Shown here: positions 18,329-26,383 of the stretch, one piece after another
Layout of the letters: every line of letters begins with the position of its first letter
Position numbering within the stretch: position 1 is the stretch's first letter
Assembly: GCF_014204945.1 (NCBI RefSeq)
Contig: NZ_JACHMN010000002.1
Location: 310,001-374,000 of the forward strand
Length of the DNA: 64,000 nt
Source: Allocatelliglobosispora scoriae
Lineage (GTDB): Bacteria > Actinomycetota > Actinomycetes > Mycobacteriales > Micromonosporaceae
Direction of reading: 5' to 3'
Made by a program: the position numbers and the translations under genes
Notes under the pieces: model-generated
What the model was told of the DNA's origin: nothing
The model's database searches: none
The model's input: the letters and a program-made list of their open reading frames with translations, nothing else

Positions 18329-18916
18329 TCAGTCTGCGGTCATGCCGCCGGCCTTTTCGAAGGACAGGGGGGCGTCGGGGCCGTAGCGCTGGCGGAGCTT
18401 CGGTTCGGCAGCGGCCGGGTCGTCGGTGCCGATCGTGACCGCGGTCCCGTCGTGCTTCGGCCCAGACATGTTGATATGCACGCCGTGCTGCTGCCAGTAC
18501 TCGGAGTCGTCCATGATCCGCTGGTGCAGGGCCTTGAGCTCGGCATTCGTATGCGGGGCGTCGCGGATCTCCATGCACTGCCGACCGGCGGCCTGGGCGA
18601 TGAAGGTGTCGAAAGCCGCCGACGGAACCCGGTAGACGACTCCCCGGTTGCGCTCCGGGATCACCTCCAAGCCTGCGAAGGAGTCGGCGAACCGGCCCTC
18701 CCCCTGCACCCGCAGCACCTCCAGCAGGTCGCTCATGTTCTGCGTCGTGCCGAACATCGTGGCGTCCGCCGTCACGATCGGCTCCGGCGCCGGGCCCTGC
18801 TGCGAGCAGCCCGGTGTCTCGATCCCGCCCGGGCCGGCCTCGTCCGAGCCCTGCCCGGCGCACCCCGCCGTCATCGCCACGGCCATCAGCGCGACGGCCA
18901 CCAGTCCCCGTTTCAT
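18329..18916 (-). CDS. Lipoprotein of unknown function
   Basis: 195 residues from ATG 18916, chosen because the signal peptide MKRGLVAVALMAVAMTAGC starts there; Cys19 is the lipidated residue. The mature part has two further Cys (GCSQQ and RQCMEI). It contains VIPERNRGVVYRVPSAAF and a GTAVTIGTDDP segment. I do not recognise a family. It is probably displayed on the outer face of the membrane. Confidence 0.7.
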   Translation of the reverse strand: MKRGLVAVALMAVAMTAGCAGQGSDEAGPGGIETPGCSQQGPAPEPIVTADATMFGTTQNMSDLLEVLRVQGEGRFADSFAGLEVIPERNRGVVYRVPSAAFDTFIAQAAGRQCMEIRDAPHTNAELKALHQRIMDDSEYWQQHGVHINMSGPKHDGTAVTIGTDDPAAAEPKLRQRYGPDAPLSFEKAGGMTAD

Positions 18917-19024
18917 AGACGCAAGCGTATGGCCCGCGCTCGACCCCCGTTGTCCCGCCATACGTGTGAACTGATGGTGCGCTCTACGTCGCCGGGGCGA
19001 TGCAGAGCGCACCGGGGTCAGCAC

Positions 19025-19645
19025 TCAGCGCGTGGCGAGGGAGCGCCCGCGGATGCGGAGCAGTGCCGCCGCCAGCAGGCCGACCACGGTCCAGAGGTAG
19101 ACGAAGGCGAAGCCGGCGAACTTCACCGCCGCGACGGTCGAGTAGACGATCGCCAGGGCGCCGTTCACCTGCGCCGGGTCGCCGAGCAGCACGAACGAGA
19201 TCAGGTTCTCCAGCACGTCGAGTGCGGGCGCCACCAGCGCGAGCGGCACCAGCGCCACCGCCCTCGTCCGCGCCGCCCTGCCCGGCGGCATGGCCCGCGC
19301 GACCAGGAGCAGCACGGCGGTGAAGAACAGCGCGGTCGCAGCGATGAAGCCGAAGTCGACGAACTGCGTCTGCCAGTAGATCCCCAGCGTCCCACCCTGC
19401 TCCATCGCCGAATACCACTCCGACAGCTTCCGTCCGCTGAAGGAGAGCTGCCCGACGTAGTAGGGCACCGGATAGCCCGACCGTGCATAGAACCCGTCGA
19501 GCACACCCTGGCTCACCCGCTGCGCGACGAAGCCCACCCCGAGCAGGCCGAGCAGGAGGGGAAGCCGCGCCGCCGTCGTCCGTCGCGCCGCGATGCGCAG
19601 CCGGGCGTACGCCGAGAGCCGGTCAGTGGAGATTTCATATTCCAT
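19025..19645 (-). CDS. DUF4328-like integral membrane protein
   Basis: 206 residues from ATG 19645 (an in-frame ATG at 19654 is possible but lies inside the predicted -10). There are four to five membrane helices (PLLLGLLGVGFVAQ, IAATALFFTAVLLLV, ALVPLALVAPALDVL, VYLWTVVGLLAAALL). A WQTQFVDFG segment lies in an extracellular loop. It is divergent from a MarR gene, and both start codons sit inside matching TTCCATGGAA operators, so it is the most likely target of that regulator. Confidence 0.7.
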   Translation of the reverse strand: MEYEISTDRLSAYARLRIAARRTTAARLPLLLGLLGVGFVAQRVSQGVLDGFYARSGYPVPYYVGQLSFSGRKLSEWYSAMEQGGTLGIYWQTQFVDFGFIAATALFFTAVLLLVARAMPPGRAARTRAVALVPLALVAPALDVLENLISFVLLGDPAQVNGALAIVYSTVAAVKFAGFAFVYLWTVVGLLAAALLRIRGRSLATR

Positions 19646-19699
19646 GGAATGCATCTTGACCGGGTGACGCTCCCGCTGTCAAGCGTTCCATGGAATATG
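19636..19699. promoter_or_regulatory. Symmetric divergent promoters with twin operators covering both start codons
   Basis: Two 17 nt arms (19636-19652 and 19683-19699, one mismatch) form an inverted repeat, and each contains the palindrome TTCCATGGAA (19640-19649 and 19686-19695). Between them, CTTGAC and GTCAAG make overlapping promoters: TTGACA/17/TCAAGA leftward and TTGACC/17/TCAAGC rightward. Each -10 is just before an ATG, so both mRNAs may be leaderless. Binding by the adjacent MarR protein is inferred. Confidence 0.65.
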
Positions 19700-20154
19700 A
19701 TTGCGCGATGCGACCGGAGCTGCAGGGACAGGCGTTACGGGAGCTGTCGATCCTGCATCAGCTCACGACCACTCGACTCAACCGCGCGTTGCGTCCCCTC
19801 GGCATCACGATGACCCACACCAGCCTGCTCTTCCACCTGATGAGCACGCCGGAGGGCACCTCGATCGGCGAGATCGCCGACGCCATGGAGGTCAATCAGC
19901 CGGCCGTCTCCAAGACGGTCAAGGCGCTCGTCGACCAGGGCGCCGTCACCGTCGAGTCGGCACCCGACGACGCCCGGCGGCGGGTCGTCAAGCTCACTCA
20001 GACCGGTGGCGAGCTGCTCACTCGGGCGATGATGGCGATGCACCCCGACGCGACCCTGGCCTTCGAGCCGCTCGACGACGACCGCCTGCGCGGACTGATC
20101 GGCCTCATCGCCGAGCTCAACGCGCATCTGGATGCCGCCCGAGACGCGCGATAG
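19690..20154 (+). CDS. MarR-family transcriptional regulator
   Basis: 154 residues from ATG 19690, inside an operator; no SD precedes it, consistent with a leaderless mRNA. ATG 19708 is an alternative. The winged HTH includes TSIGEIADAMEVNQPAVSKTVKALVDQG and the wing DDARRRVVKLTQTG. A C-terminal helix would form the dimer interface. It is divergent from the membrane protein gene at 19025-19645 and probably represses both. Confidence 0.85.
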   Translation: MEYDCAMRPELQGQALRELSILHQLTTTRLNRALRPLGITMTHTSLLFHLMSTPEGTSIGEIADAMEVNQPAVSKTVKALVDQGAVTVESAPDDARRRVVKLTQTGGELLTRAMMAMHPDATLAFEPLDDDRLRGLIGLIAELNAHLDAARDAR

Positions 20155-20156
20155 TC

Positions 20157-20181
20157 CCCCGTCGTCGGGATGACGACGGGG
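20157..20181. terminator. Bidirectional terminator between converging genes
   Basis: A perfect 10 bp stem CCCCGTCGTC/GACGACGGGG (20157-20166, 20172-20181) with a 5 nt loop lies between the MarR and L,D-transpeptidase gene ends. Confidence 0.75.
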
Positions 20182-20201
20182 AACGCGCACGAATCAGGAC
20201 C

Positions 20202-21512
20202 TCAGGCGGTGGGCGTCGCCGACGGCGAGACGGCCGGTGAAGCCGACGGGTCGGGTGTCGTCGGCGCGGGCGCGACATAGGGAATGGCGCTGCCCTTGAC
20301 GTAGTCCTCCCACGGGCGGTCCCAGTCGGTCCAGCCGTTGTTCCATTCCAGCTTGCGCGGCGTGCCCTTGATCGTCACCGGGTCGCCCACGCGGGTGATG
20401 CTGAACAGCCACTTCGCGTTGGCGGCCGACATGTTGATGCAGCCGTGCGACACGTTGCGCTTGCCCTGGTCGCCGACGGACCACGGCGCCGAGTGGATGA
20501 ACTCGCCGCCCCAGGTGAGCCGCTGGGCGTAGTCGATGGGGGTGACGTAGCGGTTCGCGGGGTTGGGATCCGTCCGGGTGTCGAAGACGGTCTTCGCGAG
20601 CCGCTCGATGATGACCATGGTGCCGCTGGATGAGGGCATCGTCGCCCGGCCGAGGCTGACCGGGATCCGGCGCAGGATCACGCCGTCCTTGACGACGGTC
20701 ATCACCTTGGGCTTCGCCTTGTCGTCGACGGTCATGACGAGGGCCGAGCCGGTGCTGCAGTCGAGGGTGAGGTCGACCTTGCCGTAGGAGTCGCCGACCT
20801 TGACGCCGCCCATCCGGACGTCGACGAAGATCTTCGTGCCGGCCTTCCAGAACTCCTTCGGGCGCCAGTGCATCTCCTTGCCGCTGTACCACGTCCAGAT
20901 GCCTTCCTGGGCGGGCTCGGTGCGCACCTGCATGCGGCGCTGCACGGCGGCCCGGTCGGCGGTGGAGTCGATGCTCTCGCTCAGCCGGATGATCATCGGC
21001 ATGCCGACGCCGACGACCGCGCCGTCGGCGAGGAAGCTGCTGAAGTTGATCGTCTTGGACGGCTTCGCCATCGTGGTGAAGGTCGCGGTCGCCTCGGCGG
21101 GTCGGTTGTCGTCGCCGGTCGCGGTGACCTTCGCCGTGTAGGTGGCGCCGTAGGCGAGCGTCTTGCCCGGCATCCACCCGGTGCCGTCGGGGTGCATCGC
21201 ACCCTCCACTGTGGCGCCCGATGCGTCGGTGAGCACGACCTCGGTCTTGACCGCGTCCTTGGCCGAGAAGACGATCTCGACACCGGCTGGCACGTCCTTG
21301 GCGTCCGCGGCGGGGGCCGTGATCGTCACGCTCGCCTTGGGCGGCGGACCGGCGGGGCTGTCGCCGCCCGCGCTGGATCCGGGCTGGCCCGGCGTGCCCG
21401 GCTCGTCGTCGTCGGTGCAGGCCGAGAGGCCCGCGAGACCGGCGCCGACGAGGCCGAGCGCGGTCAACGCGCGGCGGCGGGTCCAGGTGCTGTTCGGGTG
21501 TTCGGCTGGCAT
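20202..21512 (-). CDS. L,D-transpeptidase lipoprotein with Ig-like domains
   Basis: 436 residues. RRRALTALGLVGAGLAGLSAC gives a Tat-compatible twin-arginine start and a lipobox (Cys32). Two Ig-like regions (about 60-150 and 155-270) precede a YkuD catalytic domain with HSAPW and SHGCINM (His356, Cys358). It forms 3-3 or related cross-links in peptidoglycan using Cys, as known for Ldt proteins of mycobacteria. The tail is rich in P, S, T and A. It is likely a housekeeping cell-wall enzyme at the outer membrane face. Confidence 0.9.
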   Translation of the reverse strand: MPAEHPNSTWTRRRALTALGLVGAGLAGLSACTDDDEPGTPGQPGSSAGGDSPAGPPPKASVTITAPAADAKDVPAGVEIVFSAKDAVKTEVVLTDASGATVEGAMHPDGTGWMPGKTLAYGATYTAKVTATGDDNRPAEATATFTTMAKPSKTINFSSFLADGAVVGVGMPMIIRLSESIDSTADRAAVQRRMQVRTEPAQEGIWTWYSGKEMHWRPKEFWKAGTKIFVDVRMGGVKVGDSYGKVDLTLDCSTGSALVMTVDDKAKPKVMTVVKDGVILRRIPVSLGRATMPSSSGTMVIIERLAKTVFDTRTDPNPANRYVTPIDYAQRLTWGGEFIHSAPWSVGDQGKRNVSHGCINMSAANAKWLFSITRVGDPVTIKGTPRKLEWNNGWTDWDRPWEDYVKGSAIPYVAPAPTTPDPSASPAVSPSATPTA

Positions 21513-21821
21513 TTTTCCTCACCGGGGTCGAGGGGTGTCAGTGCTTGTGAAGAAGGCTGCGCGCACGGCGCACCCATTCGAACTCCTCCGGCCGAGCCTA
21601 CCCGGGATGGGCCGGGATGGCTCCCCCACAGGTGTGGATCACTCCCGACCCGTGGGCCCGGTCACATCCTCCGCAGGGGCAGCGATCCATGTCACAGCAT
21701 CATTTCTGTAGAAATATTTCACTGTATCGCTTGAATTTGGCAACCTCCTTCGCCATGATAGTGACCAACGTCGATGGGCCCACCGCGTACCCGATCCTCC
21801 ACCATGAAGGAGAGGTAACCC
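21513..21821. promoter_or_regulatory. Divergent intergenic region with overlapping palindromes
   Basis: This 309 bp gap separates the L,D-transpeptidase gene from the Cys-rich operon. An AT-rich patch at 21702-21720 holds two overlapping perfect palindromes: ATTTCT-GT-AGAAAT (21702-21715) and GAAATATTTC (21711-21720). They lie about 100 bp before the Cys-rich gene and could be an operator. AAGGAGAGG precedes ATG 21822. No other gene was seen. Confidence 0.4.
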
Positions 21822-22226
21822 ATGGCGCTATACGGTGAAATGTCATGGTTCTGCTGCGGCAGTTCCTGGGGACCCTGCGGCACGGCCGGGCACGGTGCCT
21901 GCGGCACCTGCAACTCCGGCAGCATGCAGCACGCCTGGCCCAACACCTCCGACGCCTGCCTGGCGATCACCCACCCCGAGGCCTGCGGCGAGCCCCTCGC
22001 CCGGCGCGGCTGCGGATTCACCCACTACACGACCAACCGGTGCAACGGGAAGCGCGTCGCTACCCGCATCGCCGACTGCGGCCCGCAGACGGACCTCTTC
22101 TGCGGCGAGCGCACCTGCTGCGGCTCGGTCTGCGGTTCCAACCGCATCATCGACCTCACCCCGGCGGCGTTCAGCGCGATCGCCAGCCTCTCCGGCGGGC
22201 TCCGGCCCGTCCTGATCGAGGCGTGA
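21822..22226 (+). CDS. Cysteine-rich double-psi beta-barrel-like protein without signal peptide
   Basis: 134 residues with 14 Cys. ATG 21822 is fixed by a strong SD (AAGGAGAGG). The Cys-rich first half (FCCGSSWGPCG, GACGTCNSG) leads into HYTTNRCNGKRVATRIADCG and NRIIDLTPAAFSAIASL, which resembles the double-psi beta-barrel of RlpA/expansin-type proteins. The Cys content suggests an oxidised extracellular protein, yet no Sec or Tat signal is visible. It is followed at once by a Tat-exported protein and then a MauE-like membrane protein, so export by piggy-backing and disulfide formation by the third protein are attractive inferences. Confidence 0.75.
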   Translation: MALYGEMSWFCCGSSWGPCGTAGHGACGTCNSGSMQHAWPNTSDACLAITHPEACGEPLARRGCGFTHYTTNRCNGKRVATRIADCGPQTDLFCGERTCCGSVCGSNRIIDLTPAAFSAIASLSGGLRPVLIEA

Positions 22227-22234
22227 GGCATCCC

Positions 22235-22858
22235 GTGGACACACCGATGGACCGCCGCCGCATGCTCAGCGCAGCCGCCCTGGGCACCACCGCCGCCCTG
22301 GTCGGAGCCACCGCGTTCGGCTCGCTCGCCCCCGAGGCGGCCTTCGCCGCAACGGGACCCGCAGCAGGGCCCGCAACCGCACCCGACCTCGACGCGCCCG
22401 ACCCCAACTTCGCCGAGGGCCGCATCACCGGCATCGCCGGAACGACCCTGCTCGTCACCGGCTCCGACAAGACCCTGTGGCGGATCAGGGTCACCAACGG
22501 GTCGAGCATCTGGAAGCTGCGCCCCACCACCTTCGACCGCATCGCCGTCGGCGACGGCCTCTACGCCCGGGGAGCCCGGCTCGCCGACGGCTCGCTCGCC
22601 GCGGACTCGATCTGGGTCAACATCGTCAACCTGCAGGTGCACATCGCCGCCATCGGCCGCAACGTCGTGCACTTCGACCACAAGGGACGCCGCATCGTCG
22701 GCCACGTCGTGCCCGGCACCTCGGCGGCCGTCTACAACAGCACCCCCGCCATCGGGGACCTGTCGCTGCTCAAGGTCGGCGCCCACATCCAGGTCCTCGG
22801 CGCCTGGCTGCCCGACACCAACGAGATCGAGATCGCCACCGTCTACGCGGCCGCGTGA
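22235..22858 (+). CDS. Tat-exported DUF5666-like protein
   Basis: 207 residues from GTG 22235, with GTGAGG 6 bp upstream overlapping the previous stop; ATG 22247 is the alternative. The start MDRRRMLSAAALGTTAALVG is a twin-arginine signal ending near AFA-ATG. The mature part has beta-rich repeats (EGRITGIAGTTLLVTG, VHIAAIGRNVVHFDHKG, GAHIQVLGAWLPDTNEI) that resemble OB-like DUF5666 modules. It is translationally close to the Cys-rich gene and could act as its export partner. Confidence 0.72.
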   Translation: MDTPMDRRRMLSAAALGTTAALVGATAFGSLAPEAAFAATGPAAGPATAPDLDAPDPNFAEGRITGIAGTTLLVTGSDKTLWRIRVTNGSSIWKLRPTTFDRIAVGDGLYARGARLADGSLAADSIWVNIVNLQVHIAAIGRNVVHFDHKGRRIVGHVVPGTSAAVYNSTPAIGDLSLLKVGAHIQVLGAWLPDTNEIEIATVYAAA

Positions 22859-22863
22859 CCCAC

Positions 22864-22895
22864 TCCGGGCAGGCACCGCACGCCGCCTGCCCGGA
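22864..22895 (+). terminator. Intercistronic hairpin
   Basis: A perfect 11 bp stem TCCGGGCAGGC/GCCTGCCCGGA (22864-22874, 22885-22895) lies between the Tat protein gene and the MauE-like gene. It may reduce expression of the membrane protein relative to its partners. Confidence 0.6.
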
Positions 22896-22919
22896 CCCTT
22901 CCCCGCAAAGGAGTCAGCG

Positions 22920-23795
22920 ATGCCGCTGTGGGTCGCGTCCGTCCAACCCCTTCTCATCGCCGCCGTGCTGCTCTGGGCAGGCGTCGGCAAGCTCGCCGGT
23001 CGGCAGTCGGCCGACGCGGCCCGCAGGTCCGCGCTGGCACAGCTCCTCGGTCCGGAGCGGGCCGTTCCGGCGTACACCCTGGTGGGTTTCGTGGAGGTCG
23101 CGCTGGGCGCGGCCCTCGCGCTGCCGCCGGCACCGCGGGCCGAGGCCGCCGTCGCCGCGGCGCTGCACGTCGGCTTTCTCGCCTATCTCGGGTACGCCAA
23201 AGTCGCCGCACCCGAATCGTCCTGCGGCTGCCTCAGCGCCCAGCGAGCGCCGGTGCGCTGGCGGGGCTTCGCCCGGGCCGGCCTGCTCCTGCTCGCCGCC
23301 CTGGCAGCCTTGACCACGACGGAGTTCTGGCTGGCGGCGGCGACCGAGCACCCGCTCGCCGCGACGGTTCTGCTGCTCGCCGAGGCCGCCGCGGTCGTGG
23401 CCCTCTCGGCCGAGCTGGACGGCTACTGGCTGGTGCCGCTGCGGCGACTGAAGGTCCGGCTGACCCATCCGCTGCCGACCGGATCCTTCGAGGTGCCGAT
23501 CGCCTCGACGGTCGAGCAGCTTCACCGCAGCGGGGTCTACCGCCGCATCGCCGACCTCATCGAGTCCGACGTGCGCGAGCACTGGGACGAGGGCGAGTGG
23601 CGGATCGTCTGCTTCACCGCCCGCTACCAGGGGCGGGTCGGTTCGGCGGTCTTCGCCGTGCCGAGGCTGAGCTACCAGCCGGGCGCGGTCCGGGTGGCGA
23701 TCGTCGACGAGGAGACCCGCGAGGTCCTGCTCTCCCTCAACCCGATCCCCGATCCGGTGGCGGAGGCCGGCTGGCCGGTCCCCGCACCCGCCTGA
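22920..23795 (+). CDS. MauE/DoxX-like membrane protein with C-terminal soluble domain
   Basis: 291 residues; AAAGGAG precedes ATG 22920. Four or so N-terminal helices (LLIAAVLLWAGVGKLAG, AYTLVGFVEVALGAALAL) and the motif ESSCGCLS (Cys102, Cys104) match MauE-like proteins, which help form disulfides in methylamine dehydrogenase light chain. A soluble tail (about 180-291, with WRIVCFTARYQG) is unusual for MauE alone. Following a 14-Cys protein, a thiol-redox role in maturing that protein is plausible; this is inference from neighbourhood. Confidence 0.75.
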   Translation: MPLWVASVQPLLIAAVLLWAGVGKLAGRQSADAARRSALAQLLGPERAVPAYTLVGFVEVALGAALALPPAPRAEAAVAAALHVGFLAYLGYAKVAAPESSCGCLSAQRAPVRWRGFARAGLLLLAALAALTTTEFWLAAATEHPLAATVLLLAEAAAVVALSAELDGYWLVPLRRLKVRLTHPLPTGSFEVPIASTVEQLHRSGVYRRIADLIESDVREHWDEGEWRIVCFTARYQGRVGSAVFAVPRLSYQPGAVRVAIVDEETREVLLSLNPIPDPVAEAGWPVPAPA

Positions 23796-23825
23796 TCGCC
23801 GACCTGGCGACGACCGACGAGACCG

Positions 23826-23893
23826 GCGAGAAGCACGATCCGCGCAACCTCACGATCGGCATCCGCGCAATCTCATGATCGGCGCAACTCTTG
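23826..23893. repeat. Three degenerate repeats before the convergent terminator
   Basis: A unit like C(A/T)(C/T)GATCxxCGCGCAAxCT occurs three times between 23834 and 23890: CACGATCCGCGCAACCT, CACGATCGGCATCCGCGCAATCT and CATGATCGGCGCAACTCT. The last unit becomes one arm of the palindrome at 23874-23912. Confidence 0.45.
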
Positions 23894-23912
23894 AAGAGTT
23901 GCGCCGATCATG
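23874..23912. terminator. Perfect 39 nt palindrome with CTCTT-G-AAGAG core (family copy 2)
   Basis: 19 bp arms (23874-23892 and 23894-23912) flank a central G. It lies between converging genes and covers the TGA stop of the DUF952 gene (23908-23910). It is a likely bidirectional terminator. Confidence 0.8.
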
Positions 23913-24291
23913 CCTGTGAGCTGGACAGATGTGCGACGAGGTCGGTGACCGCGGCGGACAGCCCGTCCGCCGTGATCGCGGCCTCGATCGGCAGCTCCCC
24001 GGCGGCGAAGACCGCTGCGAGCGGCAGGTCGGCGTAGAGGTGCGGGAAGAGCGCGCCGCCGCGCGAGGGCTCCCAGCGCAGCTCCGCCTCGACGCGCTCG
24101 GGGTCGACCGCGAGCAGCGTCAGCGGCGGTGCGCCGACGAAATACCGTGCTGCCGTCTCCGCCACCTGGTCGGCGGTGGAGAAGTGGATGAAACCATCGG
24201 TGCGGTCGAGTGCCGAGCCCGTGTAGACGCCGTCCTGGCGGGCTTGCGCCCACTCGGCGGTGGTGAGCAGCTTGTAAACGATCGCAGACAT
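23908..24291 (-). CDS. DUF952 family protein
   Basis: 127 residues from ATG 24291, preceded by CTGGGGTCC. The opening IVYKLLTTAEWAQARQDGVYTGSAL and DGFIHFSTADQV are typical of DUF952, a small cytosolic family of unknown function related in fold to glutathione S-transferase-associated proteins. RWEPSRGGALFPHLYADLPL is the conserved second half. It stands alone in a converging arrangement. Confidence 0.85.
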   Translation of the reverse strand: MSAIVYKLLTTAEWAQARQDGVYTGSALDRTDGFIHFSTADQVAETAARYFVGAPPLTLLAVDPERVEAELRWEPSRGGALFPHLYADLPLAAVFAAGELPIEAAITADGLSAAVTDLVAHLSSSQA

Positions 24292-24338
24292 GGACCCCAG
24301 CATAAGGACGGCGGGGATTCACGCAAGCGGTGCGATCC

Positions 24339-25091
24339 CTACTTGATGCGCTTCTCGACCAGAGCCCGAACCATCAGGGCCACCTGGTCATTGTATTTTC
24401 CGCAGCTTCCGTGAAGCCCGGCGAGATTGCGGAAGGCCAGGATCCCGAAGGAACCCCGGTCGCTCCACAGGTACACCGACGAGGGTTTCCCGTGCAGCGT
24501 GAAGACGTGGCATCCGGCCGCGCCGCCCAGGGGTCCGGTTGCCGCGCCGGACGGGATCTGCCGCGTGGGGTACTGGAAGAACTGCTGGTACATCGTGAGG
24601 AGGAAGTCCGCGTAGTCCGCGTTGTCGCCGGTCGCCGCCATGATCTCGACATCGAAATCGTAGCCGGGGGACGTGTAGGCACCCGTCACCTTCGACGTGA
24701 CGGCGAACGGCGGGACCACCGCGCGGAAATCGTCGTCCACCCTGGTCTGCGACTGCGCGGTGGAATCGCGCTTGAAGTCGATGACGGTGCCCCCCGTCGT
24801 CTCCTTGAACTTCGCCGGAAGCGAGAGCTTCACCGTGATCGGCGGCTCCGGCGCGGGCTTCGGCGACGGGCTCTGGACCTTCGGGCTGGCTGACGGCGTG
24901 GCGGGTGCGGCGGCCGGCACCTCGTCGGCTTCCGCGCCGGACAGGAGCGCTCCGGCGACTCCGCCGGCGGCGAGCAGGAGGACCAGCGTCCCGACGACGG
25001 CCCACAGCCGCCGCCTCGACCCCACGGTCGGCGGGTGCGCTGCCGTCGCGGCAGTGTCGTCGGTGGAAGGTCGCAGGTGGGTGTCGGACAC
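24339..25091 (-). CDS. Membrane-anchored protein with extracellular domain, unknown function
   Basis: 250 residues from GTG 25091 (GGAG 6 bp upstream); ATG 25094 and GTG 25097 are alternatives. A cytosolic N-terminus of about 26 residues leads to one membrane helix (LWAVVGTLVLLLAAGGVAGALL), a Pro/Ser/Ala-rich linker and an extracellular domain of about 165 residues with two Cys (GCHVF, GSCGK). The domain has FRAVVPPFAV and DFLLTMYQQFFQYP. I do not recognise a family. Confidence 0.7.
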   Translation of the reverse strand: MSDTHLRPSTDDTAATAAHPPTVGSRRRLWAVVGTLVLLLAAGGVAGALLSGAEADEVPAAAPATPSASPKVQSPSPKPAPEPPITVKLSLPAKFKETTGGTVIDFKRDSTAQSQTRVDDDFRAVVPPFAVTSKVTGAYTSPGYDFDVEIMAATGDNADYADFLLTMYQQFFQYPTRQIPSGAATGPLGGAAGCHVFTLHGKPSSVYLWSDRGSFGILAFRNLAGLHGSCGKYNDQVALMVRALVEKRIK

Positions 25092-25168
25092 CATCACTCC
25101 AAGGTCGAGGGAGCGTGAGCGTAACGCCGACCTGCCGCTGTCACGCAGGGCGCCCAGGACCCCCGGAT

Positions 25169-25188
25169 TCGAACATGTGTCCTATGAT
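25169..25188 (+). promoter_or_regulatory. LexA-type SOS box overlapping the dinB promoter
   Basis: TCGAAC-ATGT-GTCCTA (25169-25184) matches the actinobacterial LexA box TCGAAC-N4-GTTCGA at 10 of 12 positions. TATGAT (25183-25188) is a good -10, 6 bp before the ATG, so the mRNA should be leaderless. LexA bound here would block RNA polymerase. Confidence 0.7.
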
Positions 25189-25194
25189 CACCGC

Positions 25195-26382
25195 ATGCGT
25201 GACCTGGCCTGCATCCTGCACGCCGACCTCGACGCGTTCTACGCCTCGGTCGAGCAGCGTGACGACCCGCGCCTGCGCGGCAGGCCGGTCATCGTCGGCT
25301 CCGGCGTGGTGCTCGCCGCGAGCTACGAGGCGAAGCGCCGCGGTGTCCGCACCGCCATGAGCGGCCGGGCCGCCCGGCAGCTCTGCCCCGACGCGATCAC
25401 CGTGCCGCCGCGGATGTCGGCCTACAGCGAGGCGAGCAGGGCCGTCTTCGAGGTCTTCCGCGACACCACCCCGCTCGTCGAGGGCGTCTCCATCGACGAG
25501 GCGTTCCTCGACGTCGGCGGCCTGCACCGCATCGCCGGGACGCCGACCGAGATCGCCACCCGTCTGCGCATCGAGGTGCAGCGCCGGGTCGGGCTGCCGA
25601 TCACCGTGGGCGTGGCCCGGACCAAATTCCTCGCCAAGGTCGCCAGCCAGGTCGCCAAACCCGACGGGCTGCTCGTCGTGCCGGTCGAGGGCGAGCTCGC
25701 CTTCCTGCACCCGCTCCCGGTCGAGCTCCTCTGGGGCGTCGGCAGGGTCACCGCCGAGAAGCTGCGCGAACGCGGCATCCGCACCGTCGGCCACGTCGCC
25801 CGGGTCGGCGAAGCGGCCCTGATCGCGATCCTCGGCCCCGGCGCCGGACGCCACCTCGACGCGCTCGCCCACAACCGCGACCCGCGCCCCGTGCAGACCG
25901 GCAAGCGGCGTGGCTCCATCGGTGCCCAGCGGGCGATGTGGCGGGGACGGCACACCGCCGAGGAGATCGACGCGACCCTCATGGGTCTGGTGGACCGGGT
26001 CACCCGGCGGATGCGCAGCGCGCAGCGGCCGGGCCGGACGGTCACGCTGCGGCTGCGGTTCGACGACTTCACCCGGGCGACCCGTTCGCAGACCCTGCTG
26101 CGGCCGACGCTGCAGACCGAGACGGTCCTCGCGGTGGCGCGGAGGCTCGTCGACTCCGTCCGCGAGCTGATCGAGACCCGCGGCCTCACCCTGGTCGGGA
26201 TCTCCGTGGGCAACCTCGACAACCGGGGCTTCGAACAGCTCGCGCTCCCCTTCAGCGCCGACCCGGCCCTGCTCGACGGTGCGCTGGACTCGATCCGGGA
26301 CCGGTTCGGCTCGGCGGCGGTGACCCGCGGCGCCCTGCTCGGCCGCGACCCCGGCCTGACGATGCCGATGCTCCCGGACTGA
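25195..26382 (+). CDS. dinB: DNA polymerase IV (Y-family)
   Basis: 395 residues from ATG 25195, with no SD but a -10 six bases upstream. Y-family motifs are clear: HADLDAFYASVEQ, VLAASYEAKRRGV, VEGVSIDEAFLDV (catalytic Asp-Glu), a helix-hairpin-helix region around LWGVGRVTAEKLRERGI, and a little-finger domain ending near residue 360. The C-terminus lacks a strong beta-clamp motif, although EQLALPFS (about 345-352) may serve. It performs error-prone bypass synthesis. The LexA-type box just upstream fits SOS control. Confidence 0.93.
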   Translation: MRDLACILHADLDAFYASVEQRDDPRLRGRPVIVGSGVVLAASYEAKRRGVRTAMSGRAARQLCPDAITVPPRMSAYSEASRAVFEVFRDTTPLVEGVSIDEAFLDVGGLHRIAGTPTEIATRLRIEVQRRVGLPITVGVARTKFLAKVASQVAKPDGLLVVPVEGELAFLHPLPVELLWGVGRVTAEKLRERGIRTVGHVARVGEAALIAILGPGAGRHLDALAHNRDPRPVQTGKRRGSIGAQRAMWRGRHTAEEIDATLMGLVDRVTRRMRSAQRPGRTVTLRLRFDDFTRATRSQTLLRPTLQTETVLAVARRLVDSVRELIETRGLTLVGISVGNLDNRGFEQLALPFSADPALLDGALDSIRDRFGSAAVTRGALLGRDPGLTMPMLPD

Positions 26383-26383
26383 G

